From: an uncultured Ruminococcus sp.
GTDB lineage: Bacteria; Bacillota; Clostridia; Oscillospirales; Acutalibacteraceae
Length of the DNA: 64,000 bases
Assembly: GCA_902768825.1 (NCBI GenBank)
Contig: CACXMR010000009.1
Span: forward strand, 41,702-105,701
Direction: 5' to 3'
Shown here: piece by piece, positions 51,605 through 60,584 of the stretch
How positions within the stretch are numbered: position 1 is the stretch's first letter
Layout of the letters: each line of letters begins with the position of its first letter
Position numbers and translations under genes: made by a program
The notes under the pieces: generated by a model
What the model was told of the DNA's origin: nothing
Database searches by the model: none
What the model saw: only the letters and a program-made list of their open reading frames with translations

Positions 51605-51808
51605 ATGACATATTCACAGTGGGCAGACGAATACACCGACAGCGCAGACAAGCTCAAGGAAAAAATAGATCTTCTCAAGGCTGAGCTGGAAACAGCCAAC
51701 CTGAACGAGCTGCCGGATCTTTATTTCAGGATCAACACGCTTCATTCTATGTACACGGAATGTGTAAGAATAGCGAACATTCTCAGAAAAAGAAAGGGTG
51801 AAGTCTGA
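51605..51808 (+). CDS. Small coiled protein, first of rightward accessory pair
   Basis: A 67-residue helical protein (MTYSQWADEYTDSADKLKEK, then a coiled segment to the C-terminus). The ATG at 51605 follows AGAGAGGT. Not recognised. Its TGA overlaps the ATG of the sigma-like gene as TGATG, so the two are translated together. An anti-sigma or partner role is possible but unproven. An operator-like dyad lies directly upstream. Confidence 0.65.
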   Translation: MTYSQWADEYTDSADKLKEKIDLLKAELETANLNELPDLYFRINTLHSMYTECVRIANILRKRKGEV

Positions 51809-52107
51809 TGAGAACATCACGAAAAAGGCTTTCGCTGACAGACAGGCTGTGCGAATACGGTTCATATCTGCAGTACAGCAGTGTGACCATGAGCAAATCC
51901 GAAAAGCGCAAAAGAATGGAGAGCTTCCTGCGCATAGCCCTTGACAAGGAGCTGACCGAAAGGCAGAAGGATTGTGTGCGGTATTATTATTTTGAACAAA
52001 TGCACGTGGATGACATTGCAGAGATCTTAGGACTCAAGCCCACAACCATCTACAAGCATCTGAGGCTTGCAAAAAAGGCTCTGAAAAAATGTGCCGTTTA
52101 TTTATGA
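51808..52107 (+). CDS. Sigma-70 region 4-like DNA-binding protein
   Basis: A 99-residue protein. The C-terminal half is a sigma region 4 type helix-turn-helix (LDKELTERQKDCVRYYYFEQ, MHVDDIAEILGLKPTTIYKH, LRLAKKALKK). The N-terminal half is basic and has no region 2. Such truncated sigma-like proteins are common in phages and conjugative elements as late regulators. It is coupled to the gene before it by a one-base overlap and to a 37-codon frame after it by four bases. Confidence 0.8.
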   Translation: MRTSRKRLSLTDRLCEYGSYLQYSSVTMSKSEKRKRMESFLRIALDKELTERQKDCVRYYYFEQMHVDDIAEILGLKPTTIYKHLRLAKKALKKCAVYL

Positions 52108-52217
52108 ATAAAAAGAAGCCTTTGAGCAAAACTATACATATCCGGAAGCTTTTTGAGGTCATCTGTGATTTCCGCCGGAATATCCTGAGACTTACGCTGC
52201 CGGTAAAATCCCGATAA
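52104..52217 (+). CDS. Possible coupled 37-residue basic mini-protein
   Basis: The ATG overlaps the TGA of the sigma-like gene as ATGA. The frame MNKKKPLSKTIHIRKLFEVI continues to CDFRRNILRLTLPVKSR and TAA at 52215. It is strongly basic. It may be translated by re-initiation, or be chance; nothing else supports it. Confidence 0.3.
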   Translation: MNKKKPLSKTIHIRKLFEVICDFRRNILRLTLPVKSR

Positions 52218-52246
52218 ACGGAATACACTAAAGGGAGGTCGGAAAT

Positions 52247-52465
52247 ATGCTCGACAGAATAGCCCTTATCCTTCTTATCATCGGAGGACTAAACTGGGGT
52301 TCCATCGGAATCTTCCAGTTTGACCTGGTCGCCTGGATCTGCGGCGGTCAGACCGGTATTGTCAGCAGGATCATATACACTCTCGTCGCACTTTCTGCGA
52401 TCTGGTGCATATCACTTCTTTTCAGAGACAGGAAAGAAGTCCACACGCTTCCGGAGGCGTCATAA
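52247..52465 (+). CDS. DUF378 membrane protein
   Basis: A 72-residue protein of the DUF378 (YuzA-like) family with two membrane segments (IALILLIIGGLNWGSIGIF at about 5-23 and IIYTLVALSAIWCISLLF at about 42-59). The diagnostic GGLNWG motif lies in the first. The ATG follows GGGAGGTCGGAAAT. Function of the family is unknown. It ends in a strong terminator. Confidence 0.88.
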   Translation: MLDRIALILLIIGGLNWGSIGIFQFDLVAWICGGQTGIVSRIIYTLVALSAIWCISLLFRDRKEVHTLPEAS

Positions 52466-52494
52466 CAAAGCCTCCATTTTACTGTCTCTGCAGC

Positions 52495-52540
52495 AAAAAA
52501 GCCTCGCTCAACCTATCAAGGCTGTAGCGAAGCTTTTTTG
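52495..52540. terminator. Bidirectional terminator between DUF378 and GH13 genes
   Basis: AAAAAAGCCTCGCT and AGCGAAGCTTTTTT pair with one mismatch around an 18-base loop; A and T runs on both sides serve both strands. Confidence 0.85.
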
Positions 52541-52611
52541 TTTATATTGTAGAATTGGTCATCCTGAAACGAGATGGGTCAATTTCCTATGGGATCAAGT
52601 CCGTCTGCCGC

Positions 52612-54618
52612 TTAGTCGGTCACGATCATGTCGCTGACCTCGGGCTCGGGATCAAGCTCTGCACCTTCAGGAACTGAAGCACCCTCTTCATCGGTCTCTT
52701 CCTCCTCCGGAACAACCTCATCAGTCAGCTTGAGCATATCCTCAGGAACCTTATCCGTGAGAACAAACCCACAGGAGAACGGCGCTATTGTAAGCTCACG
52801 ACCGTCAAGAACCGTGTTCATAAAGGTGGTGCCGTTTTCAAACTCCTCCGGCACATAAAACTTTATCTCATAATCCGCAGCGTTGAACACACAAAGAAGC
52901 TGTTCCTCCCTGCTCCTCCTGATGTAACCCATGGTCCTGCCGGTGGAGCCGTAATTGATCAGGTCACCGTCAACCAGACACTTGCAGGAATGACGCATCC
53001 TTCCAAGATCCTTATACCACTGCAGCAGATCCTTGTCCTCTCTGCCCCACGGGAACGTAGCTCTGTTGAAGGGATCCTTATAGCCCTCAACTCCCGCCTC
53101 GTCACCGTAATAAATACATGGAACACCGGGAAGTGTATAAAGGATTCCGCTTGCCACACGCATCTTCATAAGGCCATATTTTCTCTGCTCAGGTGTGAGC
53201 TTCATGGATGCCTGCCACTCACGACCTCTGCCGTGCTGTCTTTCGCCGGCAAGCAGGGTAATAACACGCTCCGTATCATGGGTGCCAAGAAGGTTCATAA
53301 GAGAGCGCAGCACAGGGCGGGGATAGTTTTCCACAACATTGAGAACAATCTCCAGCATCTCACGCCCGTCACCGCAGTCAAGGAAGCCCAGGATAGCGTC
53401 TCTGAAAGGATAGTTCATAACGCTGTCCAGCTCCTTGCCGTAAAGGAAACGTCTGCGGGAACCGTAGCTCTCTTTGTTGGACGCATCCTCCCAGACCTCT
53501 CCCAGGAGCAGTGCCTCCGGATCCTCGCTCTTTACCGCCTCACGAATATACTCGATAAACTCATCCGGCAGCTCGTCAGCCACATCAAGTCGCCAACCAC
53601 TGTTTCCGCAGCGGATCCACTTACGGATAATACCGTTTTCTCCGTTGATATATTCATTAAAGGAATTGGAAAGCTCCTCTACCTCCGGAAGTGTATCAAA
53701 GCCCCACCAGGAATTATATATATTCGGCCACTCGATAAACTTATACCATGTGTAATAGGGCGACTGCTTTGAGTTGTATGCTCCGTTGTCCTTATATCTG
53801 CGTTCACGGTTAAAATATTTGCTGTCGCTGCCGGTGTGACTGAAAACTCCGTCATTGATTATATGAATACCAAGCTTTTTAGCTTCGGCACACAGCTCAC
53901 GGAAATCATCCTCTGTACCCAGTATGGGATCGATTTTTTCATAATCTCCGGTATCATAGCGGTGATTTGAGTATGCCTCAAAAATAGGATTCAGATAAAC
54001 GCAGGTAACGCCCAACTCGGCAAGATAAGGCAGCTTCATGGTTATACCCTTGAGGTCGCCCTGGAAGAAATCGGAGTTGGTTATCATGCCAAACTCGTTA
54101 GGGCGCCAGTCGGGAATACTATCCCAGTCGGTCTGGAGCTTTTTGTCCGGATAAACGCCCTCTTTCTTTTCACCCGAAAAGCAGAACCTGTCAGGAAAAA
54201 TCTGATACATGATGCCTCCCGGCAGCCATGTGGGAGTCTCGAAATCCTTGTCGTAACAGGTAAGCTGGAATCTTGGCTCATTCTCGCTGAGAGCAAGATA
54301 TCCCTCTCCTCCAAAGCCCTTCATAATGAATCTGCGCCCATATCTTGTATCCATTCCGAAGTGGTACCAATACAGTCCGATCCTGTCCAGCAAAAGATCA
54401 CATTCCCAGACCTCATGATCGTCATCAACCATTCCTGCCCAGAACATACCGTTTACAAGGGTATCACCGTACCTGTCATCCTTTACTGCCAGCACTGCAC
54501 CCGAACAGCCAAGGTCTCTCGGAAGGATTATTCTGAAATGGATGTTTGTCCCCAACGGGATAGCACCTGTAGGACATCGGTATTCCTTTTCTCGAGAATT
54601 AAAAAGCATCATAATCAT
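52612..54618 (-). CDS. GH13 alpha-glucan hydrolase (neopullulanase/cyclomaltodextrinase type)
   Basis: A 668-residue cytoplasmic enzyme with no signal peptide. An N-terminal beta domain (about 1-140) precedes the barrel: GGIMYQIFPDRF, VTCVYLNPIFEAYSNHRYDT and INDGVFSHTG. The nucleophile Asp is in GWRLDVADEL (about 343), the acid/base Glu in LLGEVWEDASN (about 373), and the third Asp in GTHDTERVI (about 448). The N-terminal extension and the NPIFEAYSNHRYDT form place it with neopullulanases and cyclomaltodextrinases. A C-terminal beta domain is followed by an unusual acidic tail of about 45 residues (VVPEEEETDEEGASVPEGAE). It likely degrades imported maltodextrins or internal glucan. Confidence 0.9.
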   Translation of the reverse strand: MIMMLFNSREKEYRCPTGAIPLGTNIHFRIILPRDLGCSGAVLAVKDDRYGDTLVNGMFWAGMVDDDHEVWECDLLLDRIGLYWYHFGMDTRYGRRFIMKGFGGEGYLALSENEPRFQLTCYDKDFETPTWLPGGIMYQIFPDRFCFSGEKKEGVYPDKKLQTDWDSIPDWRPNEFGMITNSDFFQGDLKGITMKLPYLAELGVTCVYLNPIFEAYSNHRYDTGDYEKIDPILGTEDDFRELCAEAKKLGIHIINDGVFSHTGSDSKYFNRERRYKDNGAYNSKQSPYYTWYKFIEWPNIYNSWWGFDTLPEVEELSNSFNEYINGENGIIRKWIRCGNSGWRLDVADELPDEFIEYIREAVKSEDPEALLLGEVWEDASNKESYGSRRRFLYGKELDSVMNYPFRDAILGFLDCGDGREMLEIVLNVVENYPRPVLRSLMNLLGTHDTERVITLLAGERQHGRGREWQASMKLTPEQRKYGLMKMRVASGILYTLPGVPCIYYGDEAGVEGYKDPFNRATFPWGREDKDLLQWYKDLGRMRHSCKCLVDGDLINYGSTGRTMGYIRRSREEQLLCVFNAADYEIKFYVPEEFENGTTFMNTVLDGRELTIAPFSCGFVLTDKVPEDMLKLTDEVVPEEEETDEEGASVPEGAELDPEPEVSDMIVTD

Positions 54619-54733
54619 TAACCCCTTCTACCAAATCATATATGACACTTTCCCCTCAGCACAAGGCCCACAGCCCGTCTGATCCGCATGGAGAAGTGCA
54701 GACGCACAGTCATATCATTGATATTCGGATAAT

Positions 54734-54762
54734 ATTATAATCCCTCAAAATCCCGATGTCAA
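54734..54762 (-). promoter_or_regulatory. Consensus promoter of the GH13 gene
   Basis: TTGACA (54762-54757), 17 bases, TATAAT (54739-54734), about 115 bases before the gene. No clear operator or CRE site was found beside it. The rest of the gap 54619-54954 shows only a weak GGCTT hairpin after hflX. Confidence 0.8.
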
Positions 54763-54954
54763 GGGCATTTTTAAACCATAAATTGCACAATTATATCCAT
54801 ATTTGTAAATTCTTGCCACGTCCAGAAAAATGACCTGACCCGCTGTTTTGGGTTTCGGCGTTATTATCATAAATTGTCAAACAGGACGAATTATTATGTA
54901 ATATTATCATCAAGCCTCAGGCTTTGTCCACAAGTAGTCTGCGCCGTTGGCATA

Positions 54955-56208
54955 TCAATTCAGCTCATAGGGCTTTACCTTGTGCCAAAGGGACTCCTCA
55001 ACTACCGCCTCCGCAAGGACCCCGTCAGTGGTATACTCTTCCTTTTGAAGCGCACCCACCGCTCTGAGCTCCGAGAGCATGGATACCTTGTCGAAGGGCA
55101 CCAAAAGCCTGAATCTCCTGAGCTTTACAGGAAGATTATCCTCCACCGCAGCCAAAAGCTCGTCAATGCCCTTGCCAAGCTTAGCACAGATATGTACGCT
55201 GCCCCGGTCCCTGGGAAGATCCTCAGGGTCCTCCACCAGATCGCATTTGTTAAAGACTGAGATTATCGGTCTGTCTGTGCAGCCAAGCTCACGGAGAAGA
55301 GAATTTGTCACATCCAGGTGCAGCCTGTATTCCTCGCTTGACGCATCACAGACATTAAGGATGATATCAGCGTCAGCGGCCTCCTCCAGGGTGGATTTGA
55401 AAGCCTCCACAAGATGGTGTGGCAGTCTGCGGACAAGCCCTACTGTGTCTATCATCATAACCGAGACCCCGCTGGGCAGCTTTAATGCTCTTGACGTGGG
55501 ATCAAGGGTCGCAAAAAGCTTGTCTTCGGAAAGCACTCCCGCCTGAGTAAGGGTGTTCATCAGGGTCGACTTGCCTGCATTGGTATAGCCAACTATGGCA
55601 ACGCTTATTATTCCGTCCTTGCGACGGCGTTCACGGTGACGTTCCCGTCTGTCGGTCATTTCGGCAAGACGCTCCTTCAGATATTCTATCCTCCTGCGGA
55701 TGTGCCGCTTGTCAGTCTCAAGCTTTGTTTCGCCGGGGCCTCTTGTGCCCACGCCGCCGCCGAGACGTGACATTTCCTTGCCCTTGCCCGAAAGCCTCGG
55801 CATCAGATAGCGAAGCTGGGCAAGCTCCACCTGCAGCTTGCCTTCGTTAGACCTTGCACGAATGGCAAAGATATCAAGTATGAGCATGGTGCGGTCTATT
55901 GTGCGCACATCAGTCTCTGACTCAATGTTCCTTATCTGTGTAGGGGTCAGCTCCATGTCAAACACGATAAAATCTATCTCATTCTGAGCGCAAAAATCCC
56001 TGATCTCTTCAAGCCTGCCCGAACCGACTCCGGTAGCGGAATCAGGCTTGTCTCGCTTCTGAACCATAGATGCCACAGGCTCGGCGCCCGCACTTTTTAC
56101 AAGATCATAAAGCTCCTTCATTGAGCTTTCGCAGTCATAGTCCCCGGTATCAACTGCCACCAGCAGTGCTCTCTGTATTTTCTCTGAATTCTCATATAAT
56201 GACGGCAT
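54955..56208 (-). CDS. hflX: Ribosome-associated GTPase HflX
   Basis: GTPase that splits or rescues stalled ribosomes. The ATG at 56208 follows GAGGGGAATTCA; 417 residues. The N-terminal HflX domain has GSGRLEEIRDFC and LTPTQIRNIE. A helical hairpin (LKERLAEMTDRRERHRERRR) links to the G domain. G1 is GYTNAGKSTLMN, G3 is DTVGLVRRLPHHLVEAF and G4 is NKCD. The GGGVGTRGPGETKLETDKR segment is also diagnostic. Single-gene unit. Confidence 0.95.
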   Translation of the reverse strand: MPSLYENSEKIQRALLVAVDTGDYDCESSMKELYDLVKSAGAEPVASMVQKRDKPDSATGVGSGRLEEIRDFCAQNEIDFIVFDMELTPTQIRNIESETDVRTIDRTMLILDIFAIRARSNEGKLQVELAQLRYLMPRLSGKGKEMSRLGGGVGTRGPGETKLETDKRHIRRRIEYLKERLAEMTDRRERHRERRRKDGIISVAIVGYTNAGKSTLMNTLTQAGVLSEDKLFATLDPTSRALKLPSGVSVMMIDTVGLVRRLPHHLVEAFKSTLEEAADADIILNVCDASSEEYRLHLDVTNSLLRELGCTDRPIISVFNKCDLVEDPEDLPRDRGSVHICAKLGKGIDELLAAVEDNLPVKLRRFRLLVPFDKVSMLSELRAVGALQKEEYTTDGVLAEAVVEESLWHKVKPYELN

Positions 56209-56421
56209 TGAATTCCCCTCTCTTTTACTATAATGTAACAATATGATATCATAAAGGGCATAACAATACAAGCAATTATCCGGCGATCAACAAAATCGGA
56301 AAGGTTTATCAAGGAAGTTGCTCTAATTTAAAAATTTCTATTTCATTCTTCGACAGTATGTGATATAATATTTTGGGTATTTACATTATGCCTGATTACA
56401 CTACAAAAGAGGTACTGCCTT

Positions 56422-57897
56422 ATGAAAAAAGAATATGACGTACTTATTGTCGGTTCCGGCGCCGCAGGGCTTTATGCTGCATTACAGTTTCCTGAGGATG
56501 TAAGCGTGCTCCTTATCTCTAAAAGAGAGCTTACCCTCTCAAATTCCTCTCTCGCTCAGGGCGGTGTTGCCGCTGTACTCGACAAAAGCAACGATAACTT
56601 TAAGCTGCACATAGCAGATACACTCATTGCAGGCAAATACAAGAATAATCTTGAGGCCATCGAGGTGCTGGTCTCCGAGGGACCCTCTGACGTGCTCCGG
56701 CTCAAGGAGATGGGCGTTGCCTTTGACCTTGACGAAAGCGGAAAGCTCCAGATGACCCTTGAAGCCGGTCACTCAAGACACCGCATTGTACATCACAAGG
56801 ACTCCACCGGCCGTGCTATAGTCGATGTTCTGATCGACAAGGTGCGCACCCATAAGAATATTGATATTTTTGACAACACCATGCTCTACAAGCTGGATAA
56901 AAACGAGAAGGGCTTTTATGCGGGTCTGCTTCTTGCCGACGGCACATCCCGTGTTATCGCTGCCCGCTACTGTATCCTCGCTTCCGGCGGTATCGGCAGA
57001 GTATATCAATACACCACAAATTCGGCAATAGCTACCGGCGACGGCATCACGCTTGCTTTTATGCTGGGCGCAAGGATAAGAAACCTCAGCCGCATACAGT
57101 TCCACCCCACCGCCTTTGCTGCGGAAAACGACCGTGAAAGGTTCCTCATCAGCGAGGCTGTCCGTGGAGAGGGCGCAGTGCTCCTGAACTGTGACGGTGA
57201 GCGTTTTGCCTTCAAATACGACGAGCGTGGAGAGCTTGCACCAAGAGACGTGGTATCCAACGCCATCATGCTGGAATCTATGGCAAAGGGCAACGAAAAA
57301 TTCTATCTGGACATCACCCACAAGGACCCTGAGTTTGTAAAGAAGCGCTTCCCCATGATCTATGAAAAGTGCCTTGAGGAAGGCATTGACATAACAAAGC
57401 AGTGGATACCTGTATTCCCCTGCCAGCATTATCTGATGGGCGGCATTGACGTTGACCTCTATGCCCGCACAACCGTTGACAGGCTCTATGCTGCCGGAGA
57501 GTGCTCTCACACGGGAGTTCACGGCGCCAACAGACTTGCCAGCAATTCACTGCTTGAGGCTCTTGTGTTCTCACGCAGGGCAGCAAACGACATCACTTCA
57601 AAGCTCCAGAATGAAGAAAGGACATCCTTCGGTGATTTTACCGAGCATGACGATCTTGGCGGCAAGACTATGCCTCACGGCTTCCGCACCGAGATACGCA
57701 AGCTCATGCAGGAAACATATTTTGTTATTCCAAAGCCCGACCAGATGCCCGACAGCCTCAGGCGTGCAAAGGAAATACTCACCGACCTGACCGGCGGAGA
57801 GTATGAGATCGACCACAACTTTGTAGAGGCGAGAAGCCTTGCGACAGTCGCCTGCATTGTGCTTGAAGAGGTATTAAAAAACACCGAAAGCATCTGA
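56422..57897 (+). CDS. nadB: L-aspartate oxidase
   Basis: FAD enzyme making iminoaspartate, the first step of de novo NAD synthesis. The 491 residues begin with the dinucleotide-binding VLIVGSGAAGLYAAL. SLAQGGVAAVLDK, HSRHRIVHHKDSTGRAIVD, RIQFHPTAFAAEN, RGEGAVLLN and the flavin-end CSHTGVHGANRLASNSLLE follow. The start is the ATG at 56422, although only a weak site (AAAGAGGTACTGCCTT) precedes it. nadC follows; nadA is not next to it and must be elsewhere. Confidence 0.95.
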   Translation: MKKEYDVLIVGSGAAGLYAALQFPEDVSVLLISKRELTLSNSSLAQGGVAAVLDKSNDNFKLHIADTLIAGKYKNNLEAIEVLVSEGPSDVLRLKEMGVAFDLDESGKLQMTLEAGHSRHRIVHHKDSTGRAIVDVLIDKVRTHKNIDIFDNTMLYKLDKNEKGFYAGLLLADGTSRVIAARYCILASGGIGRVYQYTTNSAIATGDGITLAFMLGARIRNLSRIQFHPTAFAAENDRERFLISEAVRGEGAVLLNCDGERFAFKYDERGELAPRDVVSNAIMLESMAKGNEKFYLDITHKDPEFVKKRFPMIYEKCLEEGIDITKQWIPVFPCQHYLMGGIDVDLYARTTVDRLYAAGECSHTGVHGANRLASNSLLEALVFSRRAANDITSKLQNEERTSFGDFTEHDDLGGKTMPHGFRTEIRKLMQETYFVIPKPDQMPDSLRRAKEILTDLTGGEYEIDHNFVEARSLATVACIVLEEVLKNTESI

Positions 57898-57975
57898 TGC
57901 TGCAGGATTCATACACCAAAAAAGCTCCGGGGCAATACGGCATCGCCCGGAGCAAAACAGGAGGAAGATAAAACC

Positions 57976-58812
57976 ATGCTTCTCAACAAATTCTATTTGG
58001 ATGATCTGATAAAATCAGCTCTTCTTGAGGATATAAACTACTGCGACGTCACCACCGACTATCTCATTCCGGAGAACCAGCAGAGCGACGGAAACTTCAC
58101 CTCAAAGGCTGACGGCATAGTCTGCGGAGTGGGTGCGGCTCTCAGGGTCTTTGAGCTGCTTGATGACACAGTAAAATATGAGATTCTGAAGAACGACGGA
58201 GACGCTGTTAAAAAGGGAGACATCATCCTTACCATCAGCGGAAAGACAAGGGCGCTGTTAAAGGGCGAGCGCACTGCACTCAATCTCATCCAGCACATGA
58301 GCGGGATCGCCACCGCCGCAAACAAATATGTAAAGATCGTTGAAGGCACCAGCGCTTCCATCGCAGACACAAGAAAGACTCTGCCGGGACTGCGGGCGCT
58401 CCAGAAATACGCTGTAACAGCAGGTGGCGCCAAAAACCACCGCTTTAATCTGTCTGATGCCGCTATGCTGAAGGACAACCACATTGACGCTGCCGGCGGT
58501 ATCACTAAGGCAATAACCGAGCTGCGCAAAAAGATCGGTCACATGACTAAGATCGAGGTGGAAACAAGAAACCTGGATGAGCTGAGGGAAGCACTTGAAG
58601 CAAAAGCCGACATCATCATGCTTGACAACATGAGCCCCGAGCTGATGAAGCAGGCGGTAGAGATCACTGCGGGCCGTGCCGTCCTGGAAGCCTCCGGCGG
58701 CATTACGGACGAGACTCTGCGAGCCGTGGCCGAAAGCGGTGTTGACATCATTTCCGTTGGCGCACTCACCCACTCCGTCAAAGCGTTTGACATATCAATG
58801 TACATCAAATAA
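57976..58812 (+). CDS. nadC: Nicotinate-nucleotide pyrophosphorylase (quinolinate phosphoribosyltransferase)
   Basis: Converts quinolinate and PRPP to nicotinate mononucleotide. It has 278 residues with an ATG after GGAGGAAGATAAAACC. Seen are LLEDINYCDVTTDYLI, GERTALNLIQHMSGIAT, the basic substrate pocket DTRKTLPGLR and GGAKNHRFNL, LKDNHIDAAGG, and the C-terminal EASGGITDETLRAVAESGVD. It lies 78 bases after nadB. The spacer holds a hairpin (GCTCCGGG with CCCGGAGC) that could attenuate or protect the message. Confidence 0.96.
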   Translation: MLLNKFYLDDLIKSALLEDINYCDVTTDYLIPENQQSDGNFTSKADGIVCGVGAALRVFELLDDTVKYEILKNDGDAVKKGDIILTISGKTRALLKGERTALNLIQHMSGIATAANKYVKIVEGTSASIADTRKTLPGLRALQKYAVTAGGAKNHRFNLSDAAMLKDNHIDAAGGITKAITELRKKIGHMTKIEVETRNLDELREALEAKADIIMLDNMSPELMKQAVEITAGRAVLEASGGITDETLRAVAESGVDIISVGALTHSVKAFDISMYIK

Positions 58813-59020
58813 TCAGGGCTTTGCACCACCCCTTCAGGGCTTTGCCCCGAACCCCTCAGGGCTTTGCCCCGAACCCCTCAGGGCTTTGCCCCGAACCCCT
58901 CAGGGCTTCGCCCCGAACCCCATCAGGGGCTCCTCGCCCCTGAACCCCCTCAGGGCTTCGCCCCGAACCCCATCAGGGGCTCCTCGCCCCTGAACCCTCG
59001 GCAGGGAACAAGTTCCCTGC
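58813..59020. repeat. GC-rich short tandem repeats after nadC
   Basis: Five to six copies of a 22-23 base unit reading CAGGGCTTTGCCCCGAACCC, with later copies changed to CTTCGCC. They alternate with a longer form containing the hairpin CAGGGGCTCCTCGCCCCTG. The region from 58813 to 59198 has no gene. Confidence 0.85.
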
Positions 59021-59068
59021 ACCCGCCTTGCCTCTATCGTCAGGGTAACAGTACCTCAGATAAACAAA

Positions 59069-59107
59069 AACACGGCAGCCTCATAAAAAAGGTGCCGTGT
59101 TTTTTTA
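59069..59107 (+). terminator. Terminator of the nad genes
   Basis: ACACGGCAGCC pairs with GGTGCCGTGT around an A-rich loop and is followed by a run of T residues (59101-59106), beyond the repeat block. Confidence 0.8.
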
Positions 59108-59111
59108 TACC

Positions 59112-59155
59112 TGAATCCGTGAAACTCCACAAAGTATAAAATACGTCTTCGGTGG
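59112..59155. repeat. Diverged relative of the left end of the element at 5989
   Basis: Begins TGAATCCGTGAAACTCCAC and reaches TTCGGTGG after the same 36-base spacing as at 5989-6032. No matching right end was found here, so it would be a truncated or degraded copy. Confidence 0.35.
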
Positions 59156-59198
59156 TTGTCAGAAGGGGGAGCAAACTCACCCTCAGGTTAATATTTCA

Positions 59199-59882
59199 TT
59201 AACGAGTTGAGGTGCTGCCTACACCGGTTTCTATCTTTACGGTCCCCTGTTTTTTACCGCTCAGATCCGGAGTGTGGACATTTCCGATGCCTGTCTTGAT
59301 ATACATATTGTTGTCAGATGCCGGCACGTTGACGCTGCCGATACCTGTTTTGATATCCAGATCCTTGATCTTTGCTTCCTTGGAGATATCCACGTCTCCA
59401 ATTCCTGTCTCCACATAGAGCTTTGAAATGAAGGGATCACCCTCCATATCAATGTTGCCAAGGCCTGTTTTCAGATTGACAATACTATACTCTCCTCCGG
59501 TGAGGTGCAGCACAACCTCATGTGCGGAAAAACCGTTGCGAATAGCTCTGTCAATGGAAATATTCCTGTTGTCATCCTTGACGGTAACATAAAGGGTGCC
59601 CTCGCTCACATGAATGTCATAGTCATATTCATCTGAGTAATAGACCTCAACAGTGCTCTCCTTATTGTCAGCGGAATAATCCAGCTTGACGCCGTCAACA
59701 GCTGTTACTACCACAACGCTGCTGTATGGTTCATCAACACCAACGACCCTGAGCTGACGGTTATCGCTGAAAAGATTCTCCATGCTCCAGCCCGTTGACG
59801 ACAGTGAAACTGCAGCAAGACCTGCACCGACTACAACCAATGAGAGGGACAGGATCAATCCTACCTTTGTTTTTGTTTTCAT
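59199..59882 (-). CDS. DUF4097-type beta-helix membrane-anchored protein
   Basis: A 227-residue protein with one N-terminal membrane segment (VGLILSLSLVVVGAGLAAVS, about 7-26). The rest is an exported repetitive beta structure: KTGLGNIDMEG, ETGIGDVDISKE, KTGIGSVNVP, KTGIGNVHTP and ETGVGSTSTR, each about 19-20 residues apart. This is the DUF4097 pattern, thought to be a surface beta-helix. It follows a DUF1700 gene by 21 bases on the same strand; in many Firmicutes the two occur with a PadR regulator, which is not present here. Confidence 0.85.
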   Translation of the reverse strand: MKTKTKVGLILSLSLVVVGAGLAAVSLSSTGWSMENLFSDNRQLRVVGVDEPYSSVVVVTAVDGVKLDYSADNKESTVEVYYSDEYDYDIHVSEGTLYVTVKDDNRNISIDRAIRNGFSAHEVVLHLTGGEYSIVNLKTGLGNIDMEGDPFISKLYVETGIGDVDISKEAKIKDLDIKTGIGSVNVPASDNNMYIKTGIGNVHTPDLSGKKQGTVKIETGVGSTSTR

Positions 59883-59903
59883 TAATAATTCCCTCCCAAG
59901 CGC

Positions 59904-60584
59904 TTACCTGATAAGTCTGTAATGACCTGTTACAAGCTTTATTAGTCTGTTAAGACCCATCATCATAAGAATTGACAAGCCAAGCAGTATCATACCTCCG
60001 CCGATGAAAAGCAGACCTCTCATGGCAGCACCTGCAAACAGCGGGAAAAAGCCTACTAAGGTCGCAGCGGCGCCTGCAATGAACACTCCCACGGCAGCGA
60101 TGTACATACCGATAAGGGCCGGCAAAAACAAAATGCAGGCCACGATTATCAATATTATACGCTCAGTGCTGGCTCCCGGCACCATATACCTTCCCGGAGA
60201 GCGATTATCTCCGTTGGGTGCGTTCCTCACTGTACCGGAAACGGACTCATAGCTTCCGGGCCTCTGATAATTAGGAGGCTGATAGTATGAGTTATCCGAC
60301 GCACCAGAGGAAACACCTCTGTCAAAGCCGTCGCCATACCTGTCTGAGCCATAGGACCTGAAGCTGTCAAAATCCTCCTCGCTCTCCACTCTTGTGCGTA
60401 TCTTTGCAGCAAGAGCATCGGGAGTGCCAAGAGAAGCAACAGCCTGTTCTTCGTTCATGCCGTTTTCTACCATACTGTCAATAATATCCGAATAACCCTT
60501 CAGATACATATTCAGTTTCTTTTCGGGAATATCGGAAAGTCTCATTCTGATTTCCCGTTCAAATGACATCTTATCCAATTTCAT
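59904..60584 (-). CDS. DUF1700 family membrane protein
   Basis: The start is uncertain between ATG codons at 60587, 60584 and 60569; 60584 is used. The first 70 residues match DUF1700: MSFEREIRMRLSDIPEKKLN, then GYSDIIDSMVENGMNEEQAV and ASLGTPDALAAKIRT. A polar, Tyr/Ser/Gly-rich linker leads to three or four membrane segments from about residue 140 to the end. Cotranscribed with the DUF4097 gene. The family is linked to envelope stress regulation by association only. Confidence 0.82.
   Translation of the reverse strand: MKLDKMSFEREIRMRLSDIPEKKLNMYLKGYSDIIDSMVENGMNEEQAVASLGTPDALAAKIRTRVESEEDFDSFRSYGSDRYGDGFDRGVSSGASDNSYYQPPNYQRPGSYESVSGTVRNAPNGDNRSPGRYMVPGASTERIILIIVACILFLPALIGMYIAAVGVFIAGAAATLVGFFPLFAGAAMRGLLFIGGGMILLGLSILMMMGLNRLIKLVTGHYRLIR

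Noticed and set aside
57919-57950. Hairpin GCTCCGGG/CCCGGAGC between nadB and nadC as a terminator
   Set aside because: No T run follows, and the genes are in one pathway and same orientation; more likely an mRNA stability element.
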